Of a stretch of DNA of 11,585 nt, positions 1 to 7,136 are shown one piece after another. Positions within the stretch are counted from its first letter, which is position 1. The number at the start of each line of letters is the position of its first letter. The DNA is from Chlorobiota bacterium (GTDB lineage: Bacteria > Bacteroidota > Bacteroidia > Flavobacteriales > Flavobacteriaceae), in contig JAADEB010000128.1 of assembly GCA_013153655.1 (NCBI GenBank), forward strand, positions 1 through 11,585, read 5' to 3'. The notes under the pieces were generated by a model, which was not told the origin of the DNA, ran no database searches, and was given only the letters and a program-made list of their open reading frames with translations. A program made the translations under genes and the position numbers.

Positions 1-251
1 ATTTGTTGCTTGGTCAGCCGCAACGGCTCGAAATCGGGATGTTCGAAATACAAGGTGTCTTTTTGATGAAAAATGGTAATATCCACTTCCCCCTTATCGT
101 TGGTATGTAAAATGATACCTTTTTGAGGTTGATAAACGGCCACTTCCGGAACCGGCGCCTTGTTCTCGTAATTCACCACTTTGATGACTTGTCCGCGCAA
201 GGGTCCTATCAACCCTATCATCCACCCTAAAAGAAATAATTTATTCCTCAT
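1..251 (-). CDS. Probable TonB-dependent receptor, N-terminal fragment
   Basis: This is a partial gene that reads leftward and leaves the window at base 1; 83 codons are visible. The start is an ATG at 251-249, inside the last codons of recO, giving an 11-nt overlap with the recO stop. Residues 1-20 (MRNKLFLLGWMIGLIGPLRG) look like a signal peptide, with mature protein from about Q21. Residues about 21-80 (VIKVVNYENKAPVPEVAVY, then LHTNDKGEVDI and DTLYFEHPDFEPL) match the carboxypeptidase-D regulatory-like beta-sandwich that precedes the plug in many Bacteroidota TonB-dependent receptors. In that family the pattern is a PLPGV-type turn, then T-D--G-F, then L-F---GY. The plug and barrel lie outside the window, so the receptor call is an inference. 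Another exported protein with this domain is possible. The gene is probably co-transcribed with porZ and recO. Confidence 0.6.
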   Translation of the reverse strand, partial: MRNKLFLLGWMIGLIGPLRGQVIKVVNYENKAPVPEVAVYQPQKGIILHTNDKGEVDITIFHQKDTLYFEHPDFEPLRLTKQQ

Positions 252-933
252 CAAAAACTTCTTTATACACTTCCAAGGTTTTGGGGAGCCGGTAATCACC
301 GTAATGAAAGGCCACATACCGGCCGGTTAATTGCAGGACTTCGCGACGCTCGGCACGGTTTTTCATGGCATCTCCCGCCAAAAATCGGAGAAACAAAGCA
401 CGTTGTCCGGCATCGGGAAAAATTTCTTGCAACCTCAGGTCTTTCATATCGTTTTCCCTATCAAAAAATGTACCGAATTCCCCCGGTTGCGGCTTTATGC
501 CCAAAATTTCGAGCATAGCCGACATAAATTCCAAATGGAAACCGGGACGGTAGGGTTCCCGGTCGAGCCGGATAAAAAAATCCGCAAAGCGGTCGAACAT
601 ATCTTCGGAATGGCCTTCACGAACAAGCTGGCGAATATTTTCAATCATAAACAGTCCCATGGCCGTTCGCCTGGGGTCGGCATGAAGGCGTCGGTAAAAT
701 ATTTCCGGATGCATATGCAGGATACGCGCCCACCCCGATTTGGAAGCCAGATATTCCACTTGCAACAATTGCATGGGTGCGGCCAAGGCACGGTGCCGTT
801 TACCGGCTTTGGTAAGGCCGGCCCGCAGAATAAAACTTTTGCGTCCTTCGGTGCGGCTCAGGGTGTCGAGCACAAAAGTGTGGTCCTTGTGTGGAATGCG
901 TTTGAGTACGAGTATCAAATCTTTGGCACGCAT
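241..933 (-). CDS. recO: DNA repair protein RecO
   Basis: This 230-residue protein has the usual RecO size and layout. RecO works in the RecFOR pathway, helping RecA load on SSB-coated single-stranded DNA and annealing strands in gap repair. The N-terminal OB-fold (about 1-80) shows the family pattern: a basic start, LKRIPHKDHTFVLDTLSRTEGRKSFILRAG, then the LAAPMQLLQVEY strand. A helical C-terminal region follows, ending in GDYRLPKTLEVYKEVF, which resembles the conserved 'LKSLEVLREVF' tail of Bacteroidota RecO. There is no cysteine at all, so the zinc-finger cluster of some RecO proteins is missing. The ATG at 933 lies 1 nt after the porZ stop, pointing to translational coupling. The final codons overlap the start of the next gene. 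Confidence 0.9.
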   Translation of the reverse strand: MRAKDLILVLKRIPHKDHTFVLDTLSRTEGRKSFILRAGLTKAGKRHRALAAPMQLLQVEYLASKSGWARILHMHPEIFYRRLHADPRRTAMGLFMIENIRQLVREGHSEDMFDRFADFFIRLDREPYRPGFHLEFMSAMLEILGIKPQPGEFGTFFDRENDMKDLRLQEIFPDAGQRALFLRFLAGDAMKNRAERREVLQLTGRYVAFHYGDYRLPKTLEVYKEVFDEE

Positions 934-934
934 A

Positions 935-3250
935 TCAACGGACGATTAAGGCTTTGAGCACCTTGGTGTTTTCGTGATCCCGGTCGGTGAGCAATATCAA
1001 ATAAACTCCGGTGGCCACTTTTCTTCCCGCAAAATTTCGCAAATCCCATTCCACCGTTCCACCGCGCGAAACGGTTTCGTACACCAAATTGCCTTCGATA
1101 TCGGTGATTTTGACAGAAATATCGCTCATCAAATTGCGGATAATCAGGTGGTCGTGGCGCTTCTGGTTGAGGGGATTGGGGTACACATAAGCATTGGACA
1201 GGTCCGTTTTGCCTTCGGTGGCGTCGCCTTTGAAACCGATGAGTCCCTTGTCGGTGGAAATATAAACGATTCCCGTCACCGGATCCACGGCGATGTCGAA
1301 AATGGCGTTGCCGGGTAGAGGCGAGTTGGCGGTGGTAAAATGATAAATGGTTTTTTGGCCGTCGGGGGAAAAATAAAACACGCCGGCATTGGTGGTGCCT
1401 ATCCATTTGTTGTTGGCACCGTCCACCACGATTTCGGTGATTTCCTGTCCGTACATCAATTCCACTCCCTGGTTGTCCTGACCGTGCAATTCGGCCAATT
1501 CGATGATGACGGGTTCGGCCATGACGCCGGGATCGGTAAAGGCGCGCGAGGGGTCGCGCAGGATGCGCAGTCCGCGCAAAGTGCCTATCCACAGCACATT
1601 GTCCTTGTCCACGACGGCGGCTTGTGTGTTGCGATAGGTGCCTTCGTAGGGAATGTTGTTGCGTTCGTTGAGTGCCACCAGGTCACCGGTGGCCGGGTCC
1701 AGACCCACGAGACCCAAACGGTGGGTGGCTATCCACAGGTGGCCGTCACGGTCGAAATGCATGTCGGCGGCACCTTCATTGAAAGGCGTTTGCATCAAAG
1801 CCTCAAAAGAATAGGCTTGCCAATCGCCGGTGGCCGGATCGAAGCGCTGAACGGCATCCAGCGTAAGGCCTTCGAACATCCAAAGGCGGTGGTCGCGGTC
1901 GAATTCAAGGGGACTCACCCGGTACTCACCCAAATGATTGCCATGGCGGTCCACCACCGGTGCAATGGTGGAATTGGTGGAGTCATACACCTGTACCAAA
2001 TCCCCGTGCCGGAATTCCAACAAACCGTCGTGGAAAGAACCCACAAAAACGCGCGTGGTGTCCGTCCGGTCGATTTTCACATCCGTAAGCGAAACTTTTT
2101 GGATTTTTTCATAAGGAATATTGTGCCAATGTCCGTCGAAATAACGGCTTATGCCGTAGCGGTCCAGCGGATAGGGATTGTAAAGCTGACTGTAATCGCC
2201 GTAGACCACCCATAGCAAACCGTTGTAGGCATCGGCGGCAAAAGGTTTGTTGTATAACGGTCCTTCGGGGAAGATTTCTTCCGCGGCAAAAGACGCCAAA
2301 TCGATTTTCACCACGCCGTGTTCCCGGGTGGCCGCCAGCAAGGCGTCGTCCGTACAGGTCACATCGTTCCACCGGTATGGATAACCCGAAGCGGCATTTA
2401 AAGTTCGTACCGGAGAAAATTGACGGTCCAACACCCTTATTTCGTTCCCGAAAGCCAAAAAAACATAATCGTTATTAGTACTTACGGCCAAAGGTGTGGC
2501 CCCCAATGACGTTATCAATTGGGTGTAGCCGGGATATACTTTATAAATCTTTCCGTTTTTAATACCGTAAAGAAAATTCCCCAATGAAAAAAGATGCGTC
2601 CAAGTCTCCGTCCCTACGCTCGACCATCGTGAGGGATCCGATTTGTATGGATCGTCCCGTTCTATATATTTTACACCTTCGCCTCGGGTGGCGGCAAAAA
2701 TTTTATTATCGAAGATACATACATCCGACACCGCAATGTCCGTACCCGATGGTCCCAAACGATAAGTATTACCGAATCCCACCGGATCGGTGGTATATTC
2801 CGTTATGCCATAAGGCATGGCCAAATAAAAAATACCTTGATCATCCGCAACGGCATTGATTTTTTTCTGGGATTCGGGAATCCGCGCATCCTTCAAGCCG
2901 TTATCCTTCAAGATTTTATCTTCCCGCAAATCCAATATTTCCAACATTCCGTCGGCATGTGCCACCAATAGCTTTTCACTGTCATCCATATAATGCAAAG
3001 CGGTTAGTTTTTCCCCGGATAAACCTTGAATGGTGGAAAATTTTTGAAAAACCCATTCATTATTTCCTTCACCGGCTACAAACACGGCATTTTCGGCACC
3101 TCCGAATATTCGGTCGCCATGCGCATCCACATGTAAAACATTCCTGTAAGAAAACATATCCACCCAACGGCTTCGGCTCTGTGCAAACAAACCTGTATAA
3201 AATCCGGTGGCCAATCCGAAAATCCAAAAAAATTTTCGCATATTTTTCAT
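935..3250 (-). CDS. porZ: Type IX secretion system protein PorZ
   Basis: This 771-residue exported protein is close to the known PorZ length. In Porphyromonas gingivalis, PorZ works with PorU, PorV and PorQ in the outer-membrane attachment complex and delivers anionic LPS to T9SS cargo. Residues 1-23 form a signal peptide (cleavage near LFA|QS). The body is rich in beta-propeller repeats of the two-component-regulator propeller type: LWIATHRLGLVGLDP, LWIGTLRGLRIL, NKWIGTTNAGVFYF (about 614-626) and VYISTDKGLIGF. Residues 678-771 form a type A sorting domain with YPNP at 689-692, a VKITDIEGNLVYE strand, a GVYLILL strand and a terminal KALIVR. A start at the second ATG (3241, MRKFF) is also possible and would leave a more normal leader. 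The position as first gene before recO, with a 1-nt gap, suggests an operon. A generic propeller surface protein is the alternative, but length, CTD and order favour PorZ. Confidence 0.85.
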   Translation of the reverse strand: MKNMRKFFWIFGLATGFYTGLFAQSRSRWVDMFSYRNVLHVDAHGDRIFGGAENAVFVAGEGNNEWVFQKFSTIQGLSGEKLTALHYMDDSEKLLVAHADGMLEILDLREDKILKDNGLKDARIPESQKKINAVADDQGIFYLAMPYGITEYTTDPVGFGNTYRLGPSGTDIAVSDVCIFDNKIFAATRGEGVKYIERDDPYKSDPSRWSSVGTETWTHLFSLGNFLYGIKNGKIYKVYPGYTQLITSLGATPLAVSTNNDYVFLAFGNEIRVLDRQFSPVRTLNAASGYPYRWNDVTCTDDALLAATREHGVVKIDLASFAAEEIFPEGPLYNKPFAADAYNGLLWVVYGDYSQLYNPYPLDRYGISRYFDGHWHNIPYEKIQKVSLTDVKIDRTDTTRVFVGSFHDGLLEFRHGDLVQVYDSTNSTIAPVVDRHGNHLGEYRVSPLEFDRDHRLWMFEGLTLDAVQRFDPATGDWQAYSFEALMQTPFNEGAADMHFDRDGHLWIATHRLGLVGLDPATGDLVALNERNNIPYEGTYRNTQAAVVDKDNVLWIGTLRGLRILRDPSRAFTDPGVMAEPVIIELAELHGQDNQGVELMYGQEITEIVVDGANNKWIGTTNAGVFYFSPDGQKTIYHFTTANSPLPGNAIFDIAVDPVTGIVYISTDKGLIGFKGDATEGKTDLSNAYVYPNPLNQKRHDHLIIRNLMSDISVKITDIEGNLVYETVSRGGTVEWDLRNFAGRKVATGVYLILLTDRDHENTKVLKALIVR

Positions 3251-3260
3251 AAGCTCTTGA

Positions 3261-3268
3261 CAAAGGTA
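3261..3268 (-). promoter_or_regulatory. Putative -7 element upstream of porZ
   Basis: The minus strand reads TACCTTTG, an exact match to the Bacteroidota sigma-A -7 consensus TAnnTTTG. It ends only 10 nt before the ATG at 3250, implying a leader of about 5 nt, or about 14 nt if translation starts at the ATG at 3241. No clear TTG -33 box sits 17-23 nt upstream; TGTT is the nearest approximation. Confidence 0.4.
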
Positions 3269-3494
3269 ATAAATTCAACGCTAGGCATAACATTTTTATT
3301 TTGAAACGAACGGCGGAACAAAAATCTTATGTATTTTCTTAACAAGTCAATTTTTTAAAATTTACAATAAAATTCATATTTACTTTTTTCATACAAATCT
3401 ATGTATTAAGACATTATATCAAGTTATACACATTAACCCATACCATGTTAAATTTATTTTCTTTAAATAACCAGCTTTAAATAAAGCCAATATC

Positions 3495-3526
3495 TTGTTC
3501 TTTGTCTTTAATTTTATTTAAATTTG
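3495..3526 (+). promoter_or_regulatory. Putative Bacteroidota promoter for the S74-domain gene
   Basis: TTG at 3495-3497 and TAAATTTG at 3519-3526 are separated by 21 nt. This fits the Bacteroidota consensus TTG-N17-23-TAnnTTTG exactly. Transcription would begin near 3531, giving a leader of about 25 nt before the ATG at 3558. Confidence 0.5.
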
Positions 3527-3557
3527 ATTTTAAACCTTATTTACAAATGTTTTTCTC

Positions 3558-4994
3558 ATGAAAAAAGTCATTTTCTTCTTCCTACTCGGTGCTATCAAGT
3601 TACAGGCACAAGTAGCCGTAAATGCCGACGGAGCAATGCCGGATGCCTCGGCCATGCTGGACATTCAATCCACCGAAAAAGGTTTGCTCATTCCCAGGAT
3701 GAGCGCGGATCAACGCGACCAAATTCCCTCGCCGGCCAAAGGCTTAATGGTGTTTGTAAACGATGACGCCTCCATTTGGATATTCGACGGCACCGATTGG
3801 GTCAAAAGCGGCATGGACAATTTGGGGAACCATAAAGCCGAACAAAACATCCAAACCCAAGGCTATTGGATTGGCAACGACGGCGATGACGAAGGTATTT
3901 ATATTGACGAAGAAGGCCGGGTGGGAATCAATCAAAACGCGCCGGCATACACCTTGGATGTAAACGGAACCGTACGCCACGGAAAATCCTTACGTTTTTA
4001 TTCGTCCAATAAAAGCGAAGGCTTCGAATGGGTACGTTTTACCGAAGCCGACAATACCAACGGAGACAACTTATACATAGGTTGTGGCGGAATTGCCGCC
4101 ATCGGAGGAGGTGAATCCGTAATTACTTTTAAGAACGATTATTATTATGGCAACGGCACCGAAAGCCTATTCCTGCTTTCGGACTATAAAACGGATTATC
4201 CCGCCGTCCAAATACTTACCGCCATGCAAGACGGATGGGACCAACATATCGACGCCTTAATCGTTACGGGAAAAGGCGATGTGGGTTTACATACTACGGA
4301 ACCTTCCGGACGCCTGCACATTGTTCATGCATACGATGCCGGATTGAACAACAGCTCCGACAAATCGGACCTCTTGATCGGCGACCCCAAAGGCACCCAC
4401 ATCGAAATAGATGACAATGAAGTCATGGCCTTGTCCGACAACGAAACCGCCGGAACCCTCTATGTTAATGCAGATGGAGGCAGGGTATCCTTTTTCGATC
4501 ACGAAACCGGCCATATTTCCATCAATGACGGAGGATATACCTATGCCATTACCCTACCCAACGACGATACCGATAATGCAGGAATAGCCATGGCGCAAGC
4601 ATGGAGCGAATATTCCGATGCAAGAATCAAAAGCGACATACAAGATTTGACCGGTGGATTGGATATCGTAAGAAGGCTCCGGCCAAAACGCTATTTCCAA
4701 CACAATACCCGTTTTGCCGGATCCGGCGAAAACAATAACGATAAATCAACAGGCATACGCATCCTGCCAGGCGGTAAATATTCCGCAGGTTTTATTGCAC
4801 AGGAATTATACCGCATCTTTCCTGCCGCCGTACATAAACCCACCGACGAAAAAACCGAGTTGTGGGGTGTCAACTATACCCGGCTGATTCCGGTGCTCAC
4901 CGCCGCCATTCAGGAGCAGCAAGCACAAATCGAAGCCTTGCGGCAAGAAGTGGAAAAACTCAAAGCGCAATTAAGGGCCGCGGACAAACCCTGA
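3558..4994 (+). CDS. Secreted protein with C-terminal Peptidase_S74 (intramolecular chaperone) domain
   Basis: This 478-residue protein has a signal peptide (residues 1-17, MKKVIFFFLLGAIKLQA). It then carries the Bacteroidota surface-protein signature AMLDIQSTEKGLLIPRMSAD (about 32-51), followed by GLMVFVNDDASIWIFDGTDWV. The middle is repetitive beta-rich sequence with tail-fibre-like stretches such as GRVGINQNAPAYTLDVNG. From about 349 comes the S74 intramolecular chaperone: SDARIK with Ser353 and Lys358 at the same five-residue spacing as the catalytic Ser-Lys dyad of phage endosialidase, then AGFIAQELYRIFP (410-422) and VNYTRLIPVLTAAI. Heptad positions I451, I458, V465, L472 with L461 and L468 form a C-terminal coiled coil, consistent with trimerisation. 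By family precedent the domain folds the trimer and may cleave itself off at Ser353-Asp354. Residues about 386-408 are an insertion before the AQE motif. The biological role is unknown. There is no T9SS sorting domain at the C-terminus. Confidence 0.8.
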   Translation: MKKVIFFFLLGAIKLQAQVAVNADGAMPDASAMLDIQSTEKGLLIPRMSADQRDQIPSPAKGLMVFVNDDASIWIFDGTDWVKSGMDNLGNHKAEQNIQTQGYWIGNDGDDEGIYIDEEGRVGINQNAPAYTLDVNGTVRHGKSLRFYSSNKSEGFEWVRFTEADNTNGDNLYIGCGGIAAIGGGESVITFKNDYYYGNGTESLFLLSDYKTDYPAVQILTAMQDGWDQHIDALIVTGKGDVGLHTTEPSGRLHIVHAYDAGLNNSSDKSDLLIGDPKGTHIEIDDNEVMALSDNETAGTLYVNADGGRVSFFDHETGHISINDGGYTYAITLPNDDTDNAGIAMAQAWSEYSDARIKSDIQDLTGGLDIVRRLRPKRYFQHNTRFAGSGENNNDKSTGIRILPGGKYSAGFIAQELYRIFPAAVHKPTDEKTELWGVNYTRLIPVLTAAIQEQQAQIEALRQEVEKLKAQLRAADKP

Positions 4995-5011
4995 GCCATC
5001 CGCCGCTCAGG
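4990..5011. terminator. Shared convergent hairpin terminator
   Basis: CCTGAGC (4990-4996) and GCTCAGG (5005-5011) form a perfect 7-bp stem with an 8-nt loop, followed on the plus strand by a T-rich run (CTTTATTTT). The left arm contains the TGA stop of the S74-domain gene. The right arm, read on the minus strand, contains the TGA stop of gpmI. The plus-strand direction looks more like a classic intrinsic terminator; the minus-strand side lacks a T tract. Confidence 0.5.
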
Positions 5012-6569
5012 CTTTATTTTCCTCTCCGTCCTCCTTCACTATAAGTGAAGAAGCCATCCCGGACGCAGCGGGCAAATCCAGCAATTCCAGCAAGGTGGGC
5101 GCCACGTTGGCCAGGATTCCTTTACGAAGCTTGGGACGGATGCGCTTGCTGACCAAAATCACCGGAACCGGATTGGTCGTGTGGGCCGTATTGGGGCTGC
5201 CGTCGGGATTGATCATTTTGTCGGCGTTGCCGTGGTCGGCCAGGATGATGATGTCGTAACCTTTTTCCAAAGCCTTGGGCACCAAACGCGAGAGATTGTG
5301 ATCCACCGCTTCCACCGCCTTGACGGCCGCATCGAACACACCGGTATGTCCCACCATATCGCCGTTGGCATAATTGAGTACCACCAGGTCGGGCGGATTT
5401 TTATCGAGGCGTTCCAGGAGGGCATCCGTTACTTCGTAGGCGCTCATTTCGGGTTTGAGGTCATAGGTGGCCACCTTGGGCGAAGGAATCAGGATACGGT
5501 CCTCGCCGGGAAAAGGTTCCTCGCGCATACCGGAGAAAAAGAAAGTCACATGGGGATATTTTTCGGTTTCGGCTATACGTAATTGGGTTTTACCGGCACG
5601 GGAAACGATTTCACCCAGTGTGTCTTTGAGATCCTCCTTGGGAAAGGCCACGTGTATGTTTTTGAACGAATCGTCGTAATTGGTCATGGTGACGAAGTAG
5701 AGGGGTAATTTCCGCATACCGTAGTCCGGGAAATCTTCCTGCGAAAGGGCGCGGGTGAGCTGGCGGCCGCGATCGGTGCGAAAATTGAAGAAAATCACCA
5801 CGTCTCCGGGTTCGATAACGGCCAGGGGTTGGCCTTTTTCGTCGGTATGTATGATAGGTTCGATAAATTCGTCGGACACGCCTCGGTCGTAGCTTTCGCG
5901 GATGGCTTGGAGCAGGTCGGTGGTTTTCTTGCCTTGACCTTTGACCAATGCGTTGTAGGCTTTGGCCACGCGTTGCCAGCGACGGTCGCGGTCCATGGCG
6001 TAGTAGCGTCCCGTGACGGTGGCGATGCAGGCATTTTTATCCTTGATATAATCCTGCAATTGCCGGATAAATTCCAAGCCGGAATGGGGGTCCACGTCAC
6101 GGCCGTCCGTAAAGGCATGAATGCACACGGGCACACCGTACTTCCGTGCCATGTCCACCAGCGCAAACAGGTGACGGATGTGGGAATGCACACCGCCGTC
6201 GGACACCAGACCGAGCAAATGGACTTTTTTGCCGTGCTGTTTGGCATATTCGAAGGCTTTGCGCAGCTCGGGATTGCGGAAAAAGCTTCCGTCGTCAATG
6301 GCCTTATTGATTTTGACCAAATCCTGATAGACGATACGTCCGGCACCCAGGTTCATATGACCCACTTCGGAGTTACCCATTTGGCCTTCGGGAAGACCCA
6401 CATTAAGGCCGTCGGTTTGGAGCGTGGCATGGGGATATTCCTTCCAAAGTTTGTCCATAAACGGCGTGCGGGCCGCTTCGATAGCCGAGACTTTGGGATC
6501 GGGGTTCAGACCCCAGCCGTCGAGGATGATGAGCATGGCGCGGCGGGGATCTTTATGTTGGTTTTTCAT
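5007..6569 (-). CDS. gpmI: 2,3-bisphosphoglycerate-independent phosphoglycerate mutase
   Basis: This is cytoplasmic iPGM, which interconverts 3-phosphoglycerate and 2-phosphoglycerate in glycolysis and gluconeogenesis using two metal ions (typically Mn2+) and a phosphoserine intermediate. The 520-residue length is normal. All key sites are visible: metal ligand D17 in ILDGWG, nucleophile S67 in GNSEVGH, H128, the R157-D158 pair in TDGRDVDP, R188, R264 and R267 in FRTDRGRQ, K337, D404 and H408 in NGDMVGH, D445-H446 in ADHGN, and H463 in AHTTNPVP. These map one residue offset from the well-studied Bacillus enzyme. The gene is monocistronic by layout: it converges with the S74-domain gene on one side and faces a repeat-rich gap on the other. 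The ATG at 6569 starts MKNQHKDPRRAMLIILDGWG, the usual short extension. It is intact, with no missing residue. Confidence 0.97.
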   Translation of the reverse strand: MKNQHKDPRRAMLIILDGWGLNPDPKVSAIEAARTPFMDKLWKEYPHATLQTDGLNVGLPEGQMGNSEVGHMNLGAGRIVYQDLVKINKAIDDGSFFRNPELRKAFEYAKQHGKKVHLLGLVSDGGVHSHIRHLFALVDMARKYGVPVCIHAFTDGRDVDPHSGLEFIRQLQDYIKDKNACIATVTGRYYAMDRDRRWQRVAKAYNALVKGQGKKTTDLLQAIRESYDRGVSDEFIEPIIHTDEKGQPLAVIEPGDVVIFFNFRTDRGRQLTRALSQEDFPDYGMRKLPLYFVTMTNYDDSFKNIHVAFPKEDLKDTLGEIVSRAGKTQLRIAETEKYPHVTFFFSGMREEPFPGEDRILIPSPKVATYDLKPEMSAYEVTDALLERLDKNPPDLVVLNYANGDMVGHTGVFDAAVKAVEAVDHNLSRLVPKALEKGYDIIILADHGNADKMINPDGSPNTAHTTNPVPVILVSKRIRPKLRKGILANVAPTLLELLDLPAASGMASSLIVKEDGEENKA

Positions 6570-6589
6570 GATTCAATGGATTTGTGAGG

Positions 6590-6597
6590 CAAAGGTA
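6590..6597 (-). promoter_or_regulatory. Putative -7 element upstream of gpmI
   Basis: The minus strand reads TACCTTTG, an exact TAnnTTTG match 20 nt upstream of the gpmI ATG and identical to the element before porZ. A start point near 6584 would give a leader of about 15 nt. No clear TTG -33 box is visible. Confidence 0.4.
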
Positions 6598-6657
6598 GTA
6601 TGTTTTTTGTTGATATGTCGAATGGTTGAGAAGATTTGATGAAGCGTTGAATCGGTT

Positions 6658-6687
6658 TGACCGGTGACGGATGACCGGTGACCGGTG
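6658..6687. repeat. TGACCGGTGAC short tandem repeats
   Basis: TGACCGGTGACGGA (6658-6671) is followed directly by TGACCGGTGACCGGTG (6672-6687), so the TGACCGGTGAC core occurs twice. The core contains the palindrome ACCGGT three times in 30 bases. Confidence 0.7.
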
Positions 6688-6692
6688 TTTCT

Positions 6693-6716
6693 GTTGAAAA
6701 GTTGAAAGGTTGAATA
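6693..6716. repeat. 8-bp tandem repeat, GTTGAAAR-like, three copies
   Basis: Three adjacent octamers are visible: GTTGAAAA (6693-6700), GTTGAAAG (6701-6708) and GTTGAATA (6709-6716). They resemble the second octamer array at 6733-6764, suggesting a common origin. Confidence 0.65.
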
Positions 6717-6732
6717 GATGGGTTTTTGGGCT

Positions 6733-6764
6733 GTTAAATCGTTAAATCGTGCAATCGTTGAATC
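6733..6764. repeat. 8-bp tandem repeat, GTTAAATC-like, four copies
   Basis: Four adjacent octamers are visible: GTTAAATC (6733-6740), GTTAAATC (6741-6748), GTGCAATC (6749-6756) and GTTGAATC (6757-6764). An isolated GTTGAATC also occurs near 6646-6653. Confidence 0.75.
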
Positions 6765-6818
6765 GGGAAAGATACGTTAACTTCAACCTTAATCTTAATT
6801 AAGTCAAATAGTTGGAGT

Positions 6819-6873
6819 TGTCATTCCGAACGCAGTGCCGTGTCCGCCTCAGGCGGAAAGCAATCTCCTTCTG
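6819..6873. repeat. Dispersed-type intergenic element with a TCCGCCT palindrome
   Basis: TGTCATTCCGAACGCAGTG (6819-6837) resembles the 'TCATTCCGAACG-AGTGAGGAATCTC' intergenic repeat seen widely in Bacteroidota. Here the continuation is interrupted by TCCGCCT C AGGCGGA (6843-6857), a 7-bp perfect inverted repeat around one base. It then resumes with AATCTCCTTC. Genome-wide copy number cannot be judged from the window. Confidence 0.5.
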
Positions 6874-6900
6874 TGGAACACGGTTTATTCAATGAAAACC

Positions 6901-6928
6901 CAAATCCTAAATCCCAAATCCCAACTCC
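6901..6928. repeat. 7-bp tandem repeat, YAAATCC, four copies
   Basis: Four adjacent heptamers are visible: CAAATCC (6901-6907), TAAATCC (6908-6914), CAAATCC (6915-6921) and CAACTCC (6922-6928). The short reading frames across it ('NPKSQ' or its reverse) are by-products of the array. Confidence 0.7.
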
Positions 6929-6940
6929 GGGAAAAAACTC

Positions 6941-7015
6941 CGTGTTCTCTGTGCCTTCTTGGTGTCCTTTGTGGTTTTTTCAACGTAACGGATTTTTTTA
7001 ACCTCGGAGAGCACG
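6941..7015. repeat. Imperfect inverted repeat flanking a T-rich core
   Basis: CGTGTTCTCTG (6941-6951) and CGGAGAGCACG (7005-7015) are reverse complements with two mismatches. They flank a spacer with TTGGTGTCCTTTGTGG and a run of seven T. A third related piece, GAGCACAGAA, lies near 7050. The pattern suggests an inserted or decayed repeat element rather than a gene. Confidence 0.45.
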
Positions 7016-7100
7016 CAGAAGGCATGATTTATTCCGACGTATCGAGAAAGAGCACAGAAATGAAAATCTTTATCCCTATACATGGCAAAAAAGAGTTCCC

Positions 7101-7136
7101 GCAATATATCTTTTACTTGCAATATATCTTTTACTT
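7101..7136. repeat. Perfect 18-bp tandem duplication next to the fic stop codon
   Basis: GCAATATATCTTTTACTT occurs at 7101-7118 and again at 7119-7136 without a mismatch. The second copy ends 1 nt before the fic stop codon (7138-7140 on the plus map). A perfect copy suggests a recent event. Confidence 0.9.

Larger units (their letters stand above)
3251..3557. promoter_or_regulatory. AT-rich divergent intergenic region
   Basis: This stretch separates the divergent porZ and S74-domain genes. It is strongly AT-rich, with no believable ORF or RNA gene. It holds the putative promoters for both flanking genes, reported separately, and a perfect 10-bp direct repeat CTTTAAATAA at 3461-3470 and 3475-3484, just upstream of the plus-strand promoter. 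Confidence 0.5.

Noticed and set aside
915..1592. Minus-strand 225-aa frame inside porZ
   Set aside because: It is an out-of-frame shadow of porZ, with an arginine- and histidine-rich composition and no domain.
1340..2215. Long plus-strand frame antisense to porZ
   Set aside because: Antisense shadow of a strong gene in GC-rich coding DNA; V/G/H-rich composition without motifs.
5829..6587. Plus-strand 252-aa frame antisense to gpmI
   Set aside because: gpmI on the other strand has every catalytic residue, so this is an antisense shadow.
6907..7122. Minus-strand 71-aa open frame in the intergenic repeats
   Set aside because: Its sequence (KTTKDTKKAQRTRSFF) is the typical translation of a dispersed intergenic repeat, not a conserved protein.
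6658..7136. CRISPR array
   Set aside because: The repeats are 7-18 bp, directly adjacent and of different types, with no spacer-repeat alternation and no cas genes.
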